Made by a program: the position numbers and the translations under genes
Source of the DNA: JBAYIE01 sp041665785
Lineage (GTDB): Bacteria; Bacteroidota; Bacteroidia; UKL13-3
Length of the DNA: 64,000 bases
Reading direction: 5' to 3'
Assembly (NCBI GenBank): GCA_041665785.1
Contig: JBAYIE010000012.1
Location: 35,618-99,617 of the forward strand
Notes under the pieces: model-generated
The model's database searches: none
What the model saw: only the letters and a program-made list of their open reading frames with translations
Told to the model about the DNA's origin: nothing
Shown: piece after piece, positions 18,338 through 26,796 of the stretch
How the letters are laid out: each line of letters begins with the position of its first letter
Numbering within the stretch: the first letter of the stretch is position 1

Positions 18338-19129
18338 TTACTTTTTCCTGGAAACAAATTTCGCATTTCTTCCCAAAAACAGGTTAAAGGTATCGCTTCG
18401 CAAACCAAGGCGCAAAGTCTCGAGAGGTATTACGTCGTTGGGTGCAATATTTCCTAAGCTCACATTGGCACTTACGAGTTGTATGAAATAGGTTTGTTGT
18501 GCTTTGAGTGGAGCTTCCCAGATTATTTTCTCTTCCGGAATTTTGGTCAGAATTTCTTGCACCAAACCTTCGCGCACTTCGCCGCTGGAACGGTAAACAC
18601 CCACATTTCCGGCTTCCCGTGCTTCGGCTATCACTTTCCATGCACCTGCTTTGAGTTCGCTTTGCATGAGTTCGATCCATTGATACGGAGGGATAATTTT
18701 CTCCACGTCTTTGCTTCCTACTTCACTGAGCACTGTTACATGCTTACTCAGTTTCTGAATATATTCAAGTTTGATATCATGTGGCATGTCGATTGAGCCA
18801 TCCGATACTTCTGCATGTTCCAGCTTAAACCGGTCGAGCAGTTTCAGAAAATCGTCGAACTGATTACGCACAATAAATGCTTCGAACAAGGTTCCGCCGA
18901 AATACGTTTTCACTTTCGCCTCTCTGTATAAAGCCAGTTTCTGTTCGAGGTTTTGGGTAACATAAGCAGTACCAAAACCCAATTTTACCAAATCTACATG
19001 ATTGCTGCAAACGGAAAGGAAATTGTCAACTTCAATAATCCCAAGGCCTTTATCCATCACCATGGTAAGCCCGCTTTCCCTGGGTTTAGCAGTCCGCTCA
19101 GGGATCTGCTTCAACTTAAAATTCTTCAT
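18338..19129 (-). CDS. phosphosulfolactate synthase (ComA family)
   Basis: ComA enzymes add sulfite to phosphoenolpyruvate to give (2R)-phospho-3-sulfolactate, the first step of coenzyme M synthesis in methanogens. This 263-residue TIM-barrel protein has family features: the MDKGLG segment, DLVKLGFGTAYV, KTYFGGTLFEAF and VLSEVGSKD. Bacteroidota do not make coenzyme M, so the product may feed sulfolactate or cysteate, the precursor of sulfonolipids; that is inference. Its ATG overlaps the stop of the upstream TPR gene by 4 bp, so the two are translationally coupled. Confidence 0.85.
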   Translation of the reverse strand: MKNFKLKQIPERTAKPRESGLTMVMDKGLGIIEVDNFLSVCSNHVDLVKLGFGTAYVTQNLEQKLALYREAKVKTYFGGTLFEAFIVRNQFDDFLKLLDRFKLEHAEVSDGSIDMPHDIKLEYIQKLSKHVTVLSEVGSKDVEKIIPPYQWIELMQSELKAGAWKVIAEAREAGNVGVYRSSGEVREGLVQEILTKIPEEKIIWEAPLKAQQTYFIQLVSANVSLGNIAPNDVIPLETLRLGLRSDTFNLFLGRNAKFVSRKK

Positions 19130-20532
19130 TCTTTATTTTTGTACAGTTCTATTAAATTTACAATTTCTGATTGTTCTTTCAGCAATGGCGTAACTTCAAA
19201 CATCAGGAAATGATCGTCGAAATTCAACGTCAGTGCAGCTTCCAGATGTTGTTGAGCTTGTGCTTTCAAACCCAGTTCATATAAATAACACACCAACCGG
19301 TAATGGTATTGATGACAGGCCGGCTCAACTTTTACTGCTTCCATCAGCAACTCTACCGCAGTTTCTTTTTGCCCCTCCGAAAACAAAATCAGCGACCAGT
19401 CGAGCCAGGCTTCCATATCTATGGGATCCAACTCAATGAGTTTGCGGTAAAGTTCTTCCGCTTCTTCCAGGTTTCCCATGCGGTATTCGAGTTCGGCGAG
19501 GGCAATAAGGTATTCGGTATTTTCCGGTTCAAGCAAAACCGCGCGTTTGTAATGATTCAGGGCTTCTTTGTTGTGGCCTTCTTTATCATAAGTTAACCCG
19601 ATACCAAACCAGGCTTCTGCAATATTGGGATTGAGTTTAGTTACTTTGCGGTAATAATCGCGCGACAGATTGTTGTTGTTCATCCGCTCGTAACAACCGG
19701 CCATATTGCAATAAGTGATGGAATCGGGGCCTTCTTTGTCAAGTACAATCTGATATTCGGTCAGCGCTTTTTCGTATTCACCCAATTCAACCAATTCGTT
19801 GGCTTTGTTAAACCGGGCCACCACATAGTCATCTTCAATAACCAGACAATAATCAAATGCATCGATGGCTTCCTTACGCAAACCCATTTTACTATAGGCA
19901 ACACCCAGATTATACCAGGCGTTGGATGAATACGGATCGGCATCAATCAGTTTTTGGTAAATTGCCGCACTTTCTTCAAACCGGCCCAACAAATCCTGGC
20001 AATTGGCCAATTCATAATACGCTTGTTCAGCCTCCGGATTTTCTTCTATAATCTGTTCGAATTTTTCCAGCGCTTTGGAATACAAATCACAATCCTGATA
20101 AACGTAGGCAATTTCAAAAAGCATGTTGATCCGTTCATCGGAATTGAGCAATGCACGCTCAAAACATTCTTCTGCTTCTTCAAACGATTCGGTATTCAAC
20201 AACAGTTCCCCTTTGATCAGCATCAAATCGGGATTGAACGGTTCATACAACTCAGCTTTTTCTACGATTTCCAATGCCTCATCGTATTTTTCGAGCGCGC
20301 CAAATACCTCAGCCTTTTGAATCATGAAGGAGGTATAAGAAGGATATAAATCTTCGGCATAGTAAATAACTTCCAATGCCTTTTTGGGTTTATCCTTCAA
20401 TAAATAAAATTCAATAATGGCTTCGAGGGTTTCCGGATCAAAGTAGTCGTTACCCTTATTCCGGATCATCTTCTCGTAACGCTGCACATTGGAAGTCGTT
20501 TCCTCGTCTAAAAAATCATCTGCATCCATCAT
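19126..20532 (-). CDS. tetratricopeptide repeat protein
   Basis: This 468-residue acidic cytoplasmic protein is built almost wholly of about twelve TPR units. Clear examples are AWYNLGVAYSKMGLRKEAID, AWFGIGLTYDKEGHNKEALN and YLIALAELEYRMGNLEEAEE. It lacks a signal peptide and begins MMDADDFLDEETTSN. TPR arrays are protein-binding scaffolds; the partner is unknown. It overlaps the phosphosulfolactate synthase by 4 bp, a pairing worth noting because the second gene is metabolic. Confidence 0.92.
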   Translation of the reverse strand: MMDADDFLDEETTSNVQRYEKMIRNKGNDYFDPETLEAIIEFYLLKDKPKKALEVIYYAEDLYPSYTSFMIQKAEVFGALEKYDEALEIVEKAELYEPFNPDLMLIKGELLLNTESFEEAEECFERALLNSDERINMLFEIAYVYQDCDLYSKALEKFEQIIEENPEAEQAYYELANCQDLLGRFEESAAIYQKLIDADPYSSNAWYNLGVAYSKMGLRKEAIDAFDYCLVIEDDYVVARFNKANELVELGEYEKALTEYQIVLDKEGPDSITYCNMAGCYERMNNNNLSRDYYRKVTKLNPNIAEAWFGIGLTYDKEGHNKEALNHYKRAVLLEPENTEYLIALAELEYRMGNLEEAEELYRKLIELDPIDMEAWLDWSLILFSEGQKETAVELLMEAVKVEPACHQYHYRLVCYLYELGLKAQAQQHLEAALTLNFDDHFLMFEVTPLLKEQSEIVNLIELYKNKE

Positions 20533-20646
20533 ACGCTATCCTTAATGGTATAAACGAATTTTAATATAAAAAACTGGTTAGTGTTAAAAAGCAATTCACA
20601 TATGTGCAAAAACCTGTCCATACCAGCAACAAAGGTAGGCAATTTT

Positions 20647-20681
20647 CGTCCATTTACAGCAGTTCGTCAGAACTGTGGACG
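20647..20681. other. bulged intergenic hairpin between divergent genes
   Basis: CGTCCA (20647-20652) pairs with TGGACG (20676-20681), and inside it CAGTTC (20660-20665) pairs with GAACTG (20670-20675) around GTCA. A 7-base one-sided bulge separates the two helices. There is no T-tract, so it is not an obvious terminator. It lies in the 239-bp gap between the divergent TPR and T9SS genes. Confidence 0.5.
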
Positions 20682-20771
20682 CTGAGAATCAGAGCAAATG
20701 AATGAAACCGTTTTTTATTTCTATGCAATGGCCTAGATTCTATTTTGACTCCCCATCTAAAACCCCACATT

Positions 20772-22295
20772 ATGAAAAAAGTTTTTATCGCTTTGAGCAG
20801 TATTTTGTGTTTATCCATATCCCTTTGTGGTCAGACAGTGCAATTGGATGCCAACAATGTGAGAGCCTTAATTCCGTCTAATCCAATCCTGTTTTGGACC
20901 GGGAGCGGAAGTCCGGTATTTAATGTCCCGAAATCGGGAACCAAAAATCCTGTTTTCACATCCACCCTTTGGGTTGGCGGAATGAGTAATTCTAACCTTT
21001 ACCTCGCAGCTGAAACATACAGGCAAAATGGCAATAAGGATTTTCAATCCGGCCCTGTTTCAACCGCAACACTGAACCCTGCCGGATGGGCTGTAGTAAA
21101 AGTTGATAAGTCCATTGTGGATGCCTATAAAACCGACAGCACACTTTGGTTGAATCCACCTGCGGTATTTTTGAATTGGCCGGCACACGGTGATTCAGCA
21201 TCACAGGAAGCAAAAAATCTTGCCCCTTTCGTAAATGTTGGCGGAGATCCTGAAAAGTATGAACCGCAATTCGGGGATTATCCGGCCATCAAAGGCGATC
21301 AGTGTACGTATTATATCTTCAACGATAACCTGACACATACCGAAAGTCAGGGCAATAGCCTGGGAATTGAGGTACACCGCATGGTTTATGAAATTTCAGA
21401 TACGGTTAATTCATTTCTGAACAATACGGTATTTGTTGAATACAAATTGTTTAACCGGTCGGATCGCAATTATGATTCCTTGTGGATTACTGCATACAGC
21501 GACTTTGATCTGGGAAATTTTAATGATGATTATATTGGTACAGACAGTGCACTGAACATGACCTATGTTTACAATGGACTGGCAAGCGATGACGGACCCA
21601 ATGGCTATGGGGCAAATCCACCTGCTGCAGGAATGGTTTTACTCAATCATCCGTTGACTTCAAGCATGTTTTATACCAACGATAATACCAACACGGGTAA
21701 CCCCGCTTCAACTACAGAATACTGGAATTATATGAATGGTCGCTGGAGAGATGGAACTGCATTAACCTATGGCGACTCAGGGAATACCGGTTCTTCGAGG
21801 GCATATTTTGCCTTTTCCGGAAATCCGTGCGACAGCAGTGGCTGGTCGGAACGGGCAGTGGGTATGACTCCCGGAGATCGACGCATTTTGGGTACAACCC
21901 TGTTCAGGAATGTATATGCCGGTAACGATGTATCTGTGGTATTGGCTTATGTATATGCGCAAGACATCGGATTCGATGCCAGTTTATGCAAATTGAAAAC
22001 AGAAGCACTTGCACTTACCAATTGGTATAAGCAACAACCGCAAACAGGTTTAGTAGAACAAAATCAACTAACGAATTTGTTTCAGGTATACCCCAACCCA
22101 AGTGCGGGAATGTTTCAGCTGGATATGTTGCAAGGTTCACTTTCCATCACAGTTTTTGATATTGCCGGTAAAGTTTTGCTGACTAAAAAAACGGATACTC
22201 AACACATGCAATTGGAGATACCTCAGGCAGGTATGTACTGGATTCTTGCCGAAAATGAAAAAGGAAAGCAAGTGCGTAAGGTCGTAGTGTACTAA
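20772..22295 (+). CDS. secreted protein with type A T9SS sorting domain
   Basis: A 507-residue exported protein. The ATG at 20772 gives a clean signal peptide (MKKVFIALSSILCLSISLCG), so I prefer it to the one nine codons upstream. The body (about 25-430) has no family I recognise; it is Asn/Tyr/Gly-rich, as is common for surface beta proteins. The last 75 residues are a type A T9SS C-terminal domain: VYPNPSAGMFQLD, ITVFDIAGKVLL, then the final GKQVRKVVVY. The tail would direct export across the outer membrane and surface anchoring. Confidence 0.9.
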   Translation: MKKVFIALSSILCLSISLCGQTVQLDANNVRALIPSNPILFWTGSGSPVFNVPKSGTKNPVFTSTLWVGGMSNSNLYLAAETYRQNGNKDFQSGPVSTATLNPAGWAVVKVDKSIVDAYKTDSTLWLNPPAVFLNWPAHGDSASQEAKNLAPFVNVGGDPEKYEPQFGDYPAIKGDQCTYYIFNDNLTHTESQGNSLGIEVHRMVYEISDTVNSFLNNTVFVEYKLFNRSDRNYDSLWITAYSDFDLGNFNDDYIGTDSALNMTYVYNGLASDDGPNGYGANPPAAGMVLLNHPLTSSMFYTNDNTNTGNPASTTEYWNYMNGRWRDGTALTYGDSGNTGSSRAYFAFSGNPCDSSGWSERAVGMTPGDRRILGTTLFRNVYAGNDVSVVLAYVYAQDIGFDASLCKLKTEALALTNWYKQQPQTGLVEQNQLTNLFQVYPNPSAGMFQLDMLQGSLSITVFDIAGKVLLTKKTDTQHMQLEIPQAGMYWILAENEKGKQVRKVVVY

Positions 22296-22296
22296 C

Positions 22297-23037
22297 TCAG
22301 GGGAGTAAATAAAAATCCCCGGTATTGTAATTCAAAGCTTCCTCAGGATTCATCACAATGAGCTTACCCTCGTTGAGACGCGCGATCTTATAATTTTCGC
22401 TGCTAAATAAATCAAAGAGTATGCGCCGGTTTTCAAGGGTTGAAATTTCAACCTGAATTAACGGCCTGAACCGGTGAATGGTTTGCATCAGGTGAGGAAA
22501 CAAATGCACTTCATATCCTTCCACATCGCATTTGATGAAATCGAGCTGTTGGAGGTTGGCAAATAATTTATCCGGAACCTGCAAAGGCACTTTGTAGGTG
22601 CGCATTCCTGCCGTCTCCGAAGCATCGAGTACACGTGTTAAACCATGCCTTACCACACCCTGAATCACCGGTGTGCCCATAATCACTTCGCCATCGGTTC
22701 CACCCAATGCGGTTTGATGCAACGTGATGTTTCCGATGCCAAATCGTTTTGTATTCGCGGCGAATATTTCTGCAAACAAGGATACCGGTTCAACCGCATA
22801 AATATGTCCCGACGGACCAGCGTATTTCGACATGAATGAAGAGTAGTATCCCACATTGGCTCCAATATCAATGCATACAAAACCCGGTTTGATCAATTGA
22901 CTCAGATGAAACAATTCGGGATATTTTTTGCGTAAGAAGCCAGCGAAAACCAACCGTAAATAAATATGACTTACCAATCGGAGATACTGCGGAAAACCAA
23001 GAATTCGAATGAGCAGGGATCTTATTATTTTTTCCAT
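22297..23037 (-). CDS. FkbM family methyltransferase
   Basis: This 246-residue S-adenosylmethionine-dependent methyltransferase has motif I FVCIDIGANVGYYS and the FkbM signature LDFIKCDVEGYE. FkbM-type enzymes O-methylate polyketides, sugars of surface polysaccharides and other substrates; the target here is unknown. Its ATG overlaps the end of the upstream DUF4834 gene by 1 bp, so the two form an operon. Confidence 0.9.
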   Translation of the reverse strand: MEKIIRSLLIRILGFPQYLRLVSHIYLRLVFAGFLRKKYPELFHLSQLIKPGFVCIDIGANVGYYSSFMSKYAGPSGHIYAVEPVSLFAEIFAANTKRFGIGNITLHQTALGGTDGEVIMGTPVIQGVVRHGLTRVLDASETAGMRTYKVPLQVPDKLFANLQQLDFIKCDVEGYEVHLFPHLMQTIHRFRPLIQVEISTLENRRILFDLFSSENYKIARLNEGKLIVMNPEEALNYNTGDFYLLP

Positions 23038-23270
23038 TATTCTACTTCTTCGTATTCTACGTAGTCTCCCAGATTTTTATCATTGCCTTCTTTCTTTTGC
23101 TGCACCGGATGCACCTTAACTTTACCTTCATCATGGGTTTCCTGTTTGTGTGTATGGTGGTGTGTGTGAAACTGATAAACCTGCTTTTTCACAGTAATTC
23201 CAAACAAACGTCCGAATACAAAGCGGACCAAAAAATAAATCAGAAAGAGGTAGATTAGAAACTTTAACAT
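23037..23270 (-). CDS. DUF4834 family small membrane protein
   Basis: A 77-residue protein with one N-terminal transmembrane segment (LIYLFLIYFLVRFVFGRLFG), a His-rich stretch (FHTHHHTHKQETHDEG) and an acidic end (GDYVEYEEVE). This layout is typical of DUF4834 proteins in Bacteroidota, whose function is unknown. The five-His cluster could bind metal. It lies upstream of the FkbM gene and overlaps its start codon by 1 bp. Confidence 0.8.
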   Translation of the reverse strand: MLKFLIYLFLIYFLVRFVFGRLFGITVKKQVYQFHTHHHTHKQETHDEGKVKVHPVQQKKEGNDKNLGDYVEYEEVE

Positions 23271-23310
23271 GCGTTCAGCTAAAATACAAAGATAGGCAAA
23301 TTTGGGAAGC

Positions 23311-24135
23311 TTAAAGTGCCAGGTGTTTTGACTTTACCTCGCTGCCATAAAAGATCCGGGAGTGCGTATCGAAATTTTCGGGATCATCGGTTGTGAGAAA
23401 ATCAACCCTGCCGCTACGCGAACAAGCCACATCGCAATCGGGATGCCGAAGCAAATAATCTTTCAGGCTTTTGGCTACAATAGGTCCCTGACTTAAAATA
23501 GTAATATGCGGCGGAACCTGTTTCCGGATTTGATCGATCAGAATGGGGTAATGCGTGCAACCCAGAATGAGCGTGTCGATGGAAGGCGATTGACGAAACA
23601 TTTCGTCGAGGTATTTTTTTATAAAATAATCCGCGCCCGGATTGTTGTATTCGTTATTTTCGATTAAAGGCACCCACATCGGGCAAGCTTGCTGATAAAC
23701 TTTGATATCGGGAAAATACTTTTCAATCTCAAGTATATAAGATCCCGAGTTTACCGTTCCGCTTGTACCTAAAACCCCTACATGCCTGGTTTTGGTATAG
23801 TTTCCAATAATCTCAGTGGTTGGTCGTATCACTCCTAAAACGCGTAACCCTTTTTCCATCAGTGGGAGATCTTTCTGTTGAATGGTACGTAAGGCTTTTG
23901 CAGAAGCTGTATTGCAGGCCAGCACTACCAATCGGCAGCCCTGCTCAAACAAGCGATTGACACATTGCAGGGTATATTCGTGAACCGTATCGAAAGAGCG
24001 GTTTCCATAAGGCGCACGCGCATTGTCGCCGAGGTACAAAAAATCGTATTCCGGCATTTCCTGTACCAACTCCCGCAAAATGGTGAGTCCGCCATAACCT
24101 GAATCAAACACGCCAATAGGCCCTTGCTTCGTCAT
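23311..24135 (-). CDS. murI: glutamate racemase
   Basis: MurI makes D-glutamate for peptidoglycan. The 274-residue protein has the cofactor-independent racemase motifs: GVFDSGYGGLTIL (base-assisting D11, S12), first catalytic Cys74 in LACNTASAKAL and second catalytic Cys193 in LGCTHYPIL. The ATG is well placed at the start of the first beta strand. It has no close same-strand neighbour, so it is probably transcribed alone. Confidence 0.97.
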   Translation of the reverse strand: MTKQGPIGVFDSGYGGLTILRELVQEMPEYDFLYLGDNARAPYGNRSFDTVHEYTLQCVNRLFEQGCRLVVLACNTASAKALRTIQQKDLPLMEKGLRVLGVIRPTTEIIGNYTKTRHVGVLGTSGTVNSGSYILEIEKYFPDIKVYQQACPMWVPLIENNEYNNPGADYFIKKYLDEMFRQSPSIDTLILGCTHYPILIDQIRKQVPPHITILSQGPIVAKSLKDYLLRHPDCDVACSRSGRVDFLTTDDPENFDTHSRIFYGSEVKSKHLAL

Positions 24136-24231
24136 GGTACGAGATTACGGATTTTTTTTGAATGCCATTAATTCGATATGCAATTTGAACCTTTTTGCGT
24201 TTGATCCGTATAATGTTAAAATTTACACCAC

Positions 24232-25410
24232 ATGAAATCCATATTCCTTTATTTAACCTTATGGGCCGGTATGTTGTTTCAACCCTTGTTTGCCCAGAAA
24301 CCCGAACCGGTTCTTGGATTCGCCTATGTGCAACATCCCTGGAACTGGTATAAAGACCAATCCGCTGCCTGGCGAAATGTAATCAACCAAAACCCGAAAG
24401 ATGTAAAAGCGTGGTATTACTATTATTATGCTAACCGCATCCTTAATTTCAATCATGAAACCGATAAACGTTCGTGGAAAGAAAGGGATGAAAGCATACA
24501 AAAACTCATCGACGAAATGGGGAAAAACATTCCTGAATCGTATGAATATAATTTATGCAAATGGATGGCCGGTGGGTTCGACCGCAAACTGTTACCTTAC
24601 CTGTATAAGGCTGCTGAGTTGGGTGAAGGTCGCATAGAACATATCGACTATATGGTGAATATGGGAGAAATAAACCGTGATTTGAAACAACGGGATTTGT
24701 ATTCATGTAAGAAAAACGAAGCCGGTTTAATTTCGAGTGGAATGCTGTATTATAACTACAATGTACTTGCAGGTCTGGCTCCCAATGCCATCCTTCTTAC
24801 TGCAGGCGACAACGACACGTATCCTGCATGGGTATTGCAGGCCAAGGGCATACGCAAAGATGTTACTGTCATCAATTTGAGTTTGATCAAGATCAGCGAT
24901 TACCGGCAGAAAGTTTTTACCGAACTGGGAATTAGTCCCATGGATTTTTACGAAGGCACACAGGAAGATTCGGCAAAGGTGGCCCGAATAGGATTTGACG
25001 AAACCATTGTCAAACATATTGCTGCCAACAAAAAGAAATACCCGGTTTACCTTGCCCTTACCGCAACTACCTGCAAACCCATGGTGGAACCTGTTGAAGC
25101 CAACCTTTACCTGACCGGACTGGCTTATATTTACAGTACCGACGGCATCGACAATATCGCATTTTTGAAAAAGAATATGGAACAGGAAATGGCGCTCGAT
25201 TATCTCGACAAACCTTTTTATAAAGAAATTTCTACCGGAATGGTTAGTCGTGTCAATACCAATTATATCGTTCCCATGTTGAAATTGTACGAACATTACA
25301 AAGCTTCGGGAGAAATGGAAAAACAGTTATGGATGAAAAATAAACTCCTCCTTGTTTCGAAAAATACCGATGAAGAAAAAAGTGTAATTGAACACCTGAA
25401 CCGACCTTAG
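24232..25410 (+). CDS. exported protein resembling the C-terminal tail of DUF2723 proteins
   Basis: A 392-residue protein with a signal peptide (MKSIFLYLTLWAGMLFQPLFAQ). Residues 186-218 contain ILLTAGDNDTYPAWVLQAKG and KDVTVINLSLI. That closely resembles the soluble region after the membrane part of DUF2723 proteins (GDNDTFPLW...VRVVNLSLL). Here this region appears without any transmembrane part, so the protein should be periplasmic or secreted. The first 150 residues are helical and Tyr/Trp-rich. Its stop codon overlaps the GTG of the ECF sigma gene, so the two are co-translated. Function unknown; the linkage suggests an envelope signal. Confidence 0.75.
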   Translation: MKSIFLYLTLWAGMLFQPLFAQKPEPVLGFAYVQHPWNWYKDQSAAWRNVINQNPKDVKAWYYYYYANRILNFNHETDKRSWKERDESIQKLIDEMGKNIPESYEYNLCKWMAGGFDRKLLPYLYKAAELGEGRIEHIDYMVNMGEINRDLKQRDLYSCKKNEAGLISSGMLYYNYNVLAGLAPNAILLTAGDNDTYPAWVLQAKGIRKDVTVINLSLIKISDYRQKVFTELGISPMDFYEGTQEDSAKVARIGFDETIVKHIAANKKKYPVYLALTATTCKPMVEPVEANLYLTGLAYIYSTDGIDNIAFLKKNMEQEMALDYLDKPFYKEISTGMVSRVNTNYIVPMLKLYEHYKASGEMEKQLWMKNKLLLVSKNTDEEKSVIEHLNRP

Positions 25411-25985
25411 TGAATATCCAATCCACGAATCGTACGGCCACAACCAGCGATGAAGTATTGATGGCTCAACTGGCTTCCGGTAAAAAGGAAGCTTTTGAGC
25501 TGTTGTACGAGCGCTACTTTGATAAACTGGTGTGGTTTGCTTCCGGATTTTTACAACAAACCGAACAGGCTGAAGATGTGGTTCAGGAAGTTTTTCTACA
25601 AATTATACGGTCACCTCATCAGTTTGATTCGCAGCGAAAATTCAGCACCTGGGTATATACACTAACCGGAAATGCCTGCAGAACAATGCTCAAAACGGAT
25701 AGAAACCGTGAACGTTTACTGGAACAGGAAGTCATCCCGTTTGTAGCAATCCATGATCAGGTTTACCAACATTCGCAACACGATTATGCCTTGCTGAAAA
25801 AAAATATTGCACTAGCGTTTGGTCAACTCAGCGATAAAGAAAAAAGTTTGTTTGTGCTTCGGTTTGAAGAAGAACTCAGCCTGAGTGCAATTTCAGAAAT
25901 CCTTTCCCTACCGGAAGGATCGGTAAAATCCGGAATCTACTATCTCCTTAAAAAAATCAGTACCTCTTTAAAATTACGTGTATGA
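25410..25985 (+). CDS. ECF-type RNA polymerase sigma factor
   Basis: A 191-residue sigma-70 family protein of the extracytoplasmic-function type. Region 2 (about 27-95) has ELLYERYFDKLVW and EQAEDVVQEVFLQI. Region 4 (about 125-180) has the helix-turn-helix LSDKEKSLFVLRFEEELSLS and ILSLPEGSVKSGIYYLLKK. There is no sigma-3 domain. The likely start is GTG at 25410, which shares one base with the preceding stop; an ATG at 25464 is a shorter alternative. A membrane protein gene overlaps its end by 4 bp and probably encodes its regulator. Confidence 0.92.
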   Translation: MNIQSTNRTATTSDEVLMAQLASGKKEAFELLYERYFDKLVWFASGFLQQTEQAEDVVQEVFLQIIRSPHQFDSQRKFSTWVYTLTGNACRTMLKTDRNRERLLEQEVIPFVAIHDQVYQHSQHDYALLKKNIALAFGQLSDKEKSLFVLRFEEELSLSAISEILSLPEGSVKSGIYYLLKKISTSLKLRV

Positions 25986-26611
25986 AAACAGATCCTGAAA
26001 ACATTCCATCCGAACTTTTTGACTGGATCCAAACGACGCCTTTTCGTGAGTTGGACGGGAATCAACAAGCCATCGTATCGCATCATTTTACCGAATCGAC
26101 CTATACTGAATTGCATGCAGTAGCTTCAGCAGTGCATACGCAACAGGTAAATGCGGTAAGAAAGAGAACTATGAAAAACGATTTACTTCGGGAGTTTGAC
26201 CGGATTCATCCCGTTGCACAGTCGGATATGAAGCGCATTTCCGGATCACTTCCCTTTTACCGGATAGCGGCAGCTCTGCTTTTAATTTCCTGCCTTGGAA
26301 TGCTGGCATGGATGCGCTTAGGTAACAAACCTGCTATTCCTGCACTGGCATTGCATGATACCATTTATATAACCCGCGAAATTGCAGCTGCACCGATTCG
26401 TGAATACGATACTGTTTACTTAACGATAAAGGGAAAACCCGCCAAACAAAATTCAAGTTCGGAACCAACGGATTTACATCCGTTGCCCCAATCACCTGCA
26501 TCCATAGACGTGGTTGGCATGTCTGACATGGAAGCATTGCACAACCGCCCGAAAAACAACAGTATGAAAGACGATACGTTGTTGCGGTCGTATTCGTATG
26601 TAGCGCTATAA
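25982..26611 (+). CDS. putative membrane partner (anti-sigma factor-like)
   Basis: This 209-residue protein overlaps the sigma factor gene by ATGA. The N-terminal 85 residues are predicted cytoplasmic and helical. One transmembrane segment follows (FYRIAAALLLISCLGMLAWM, about residues 89-108), then about 100 residues outside, with low-complexity Pro/Ser/Asn content. The layout and linkage are those of an anti-sigma factor, but there is no zinc-binding HxxxCxxC motif and I see no clear anti-sigma domain by eye. The assignment is by context. Confidence 0.65.
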   Translation: MKTDPENIPSELFDWIQTTPFRELDGNQQAIVSHHFTESTYTELHAVASAVHTQQVNAVRKRTMKNDLLREFDRIHPVAQSDMKRISGSLPFYRIAAALLLISCLGMLAWMRLGNKPAIPALALHDTIYITREIAAAPIREYDTVYLTIKGKPAKQNSSSEPTDLHPLPQSPASIDVVGMSDMEALHNRPKNNSMKDDTLLRSYSYVAL

Positions 26612-26715
26612 TTCAATGGATACACGTTAACTACCATCAGACTTCAACTTAAATACACATTCCCTTCAATGCACCGAAGGACGAGTACGTTAGGCAAAAT
26701 TCGTATCCTTTTCGA

Positions 26716-26788
26716 ATATTTACGGATATTTACGTATCGTAATTTGTTTTAGATTCAGATAATATTCGTATATTTGCGTATATTTACG
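26716..26788. promoter_or_regulatory. paired 10-bp-phased direct repeats around the fic promoter
   Basis: ATATTTACG or ATATTTGCG occurs four times: at 26716, 26726, 26770 and 26780. The copies form two pairs with 10-bp phasing, 54 bp apart (about five helical turns). Each pair ends in TATC. The second pair overlaps the -7 element. This is the geometry of operator sites for a protein binding one face of the helix. Confidence 0.6.
26743..26776 (+). promoter_or_regulatory. promoter of the Fic gene (TTTG-N22-TATATTTG)
   Basis: TTTG (26743-26746) and TATATTTG (26769-26776) match both Bacteroidota promoter elements with a 22-bp spacer. The ATG of the Fic gene is 20 bp downstream of the -7 box. Confidence 0.65.
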
Positions 26789-26796
26789 TATCATAT

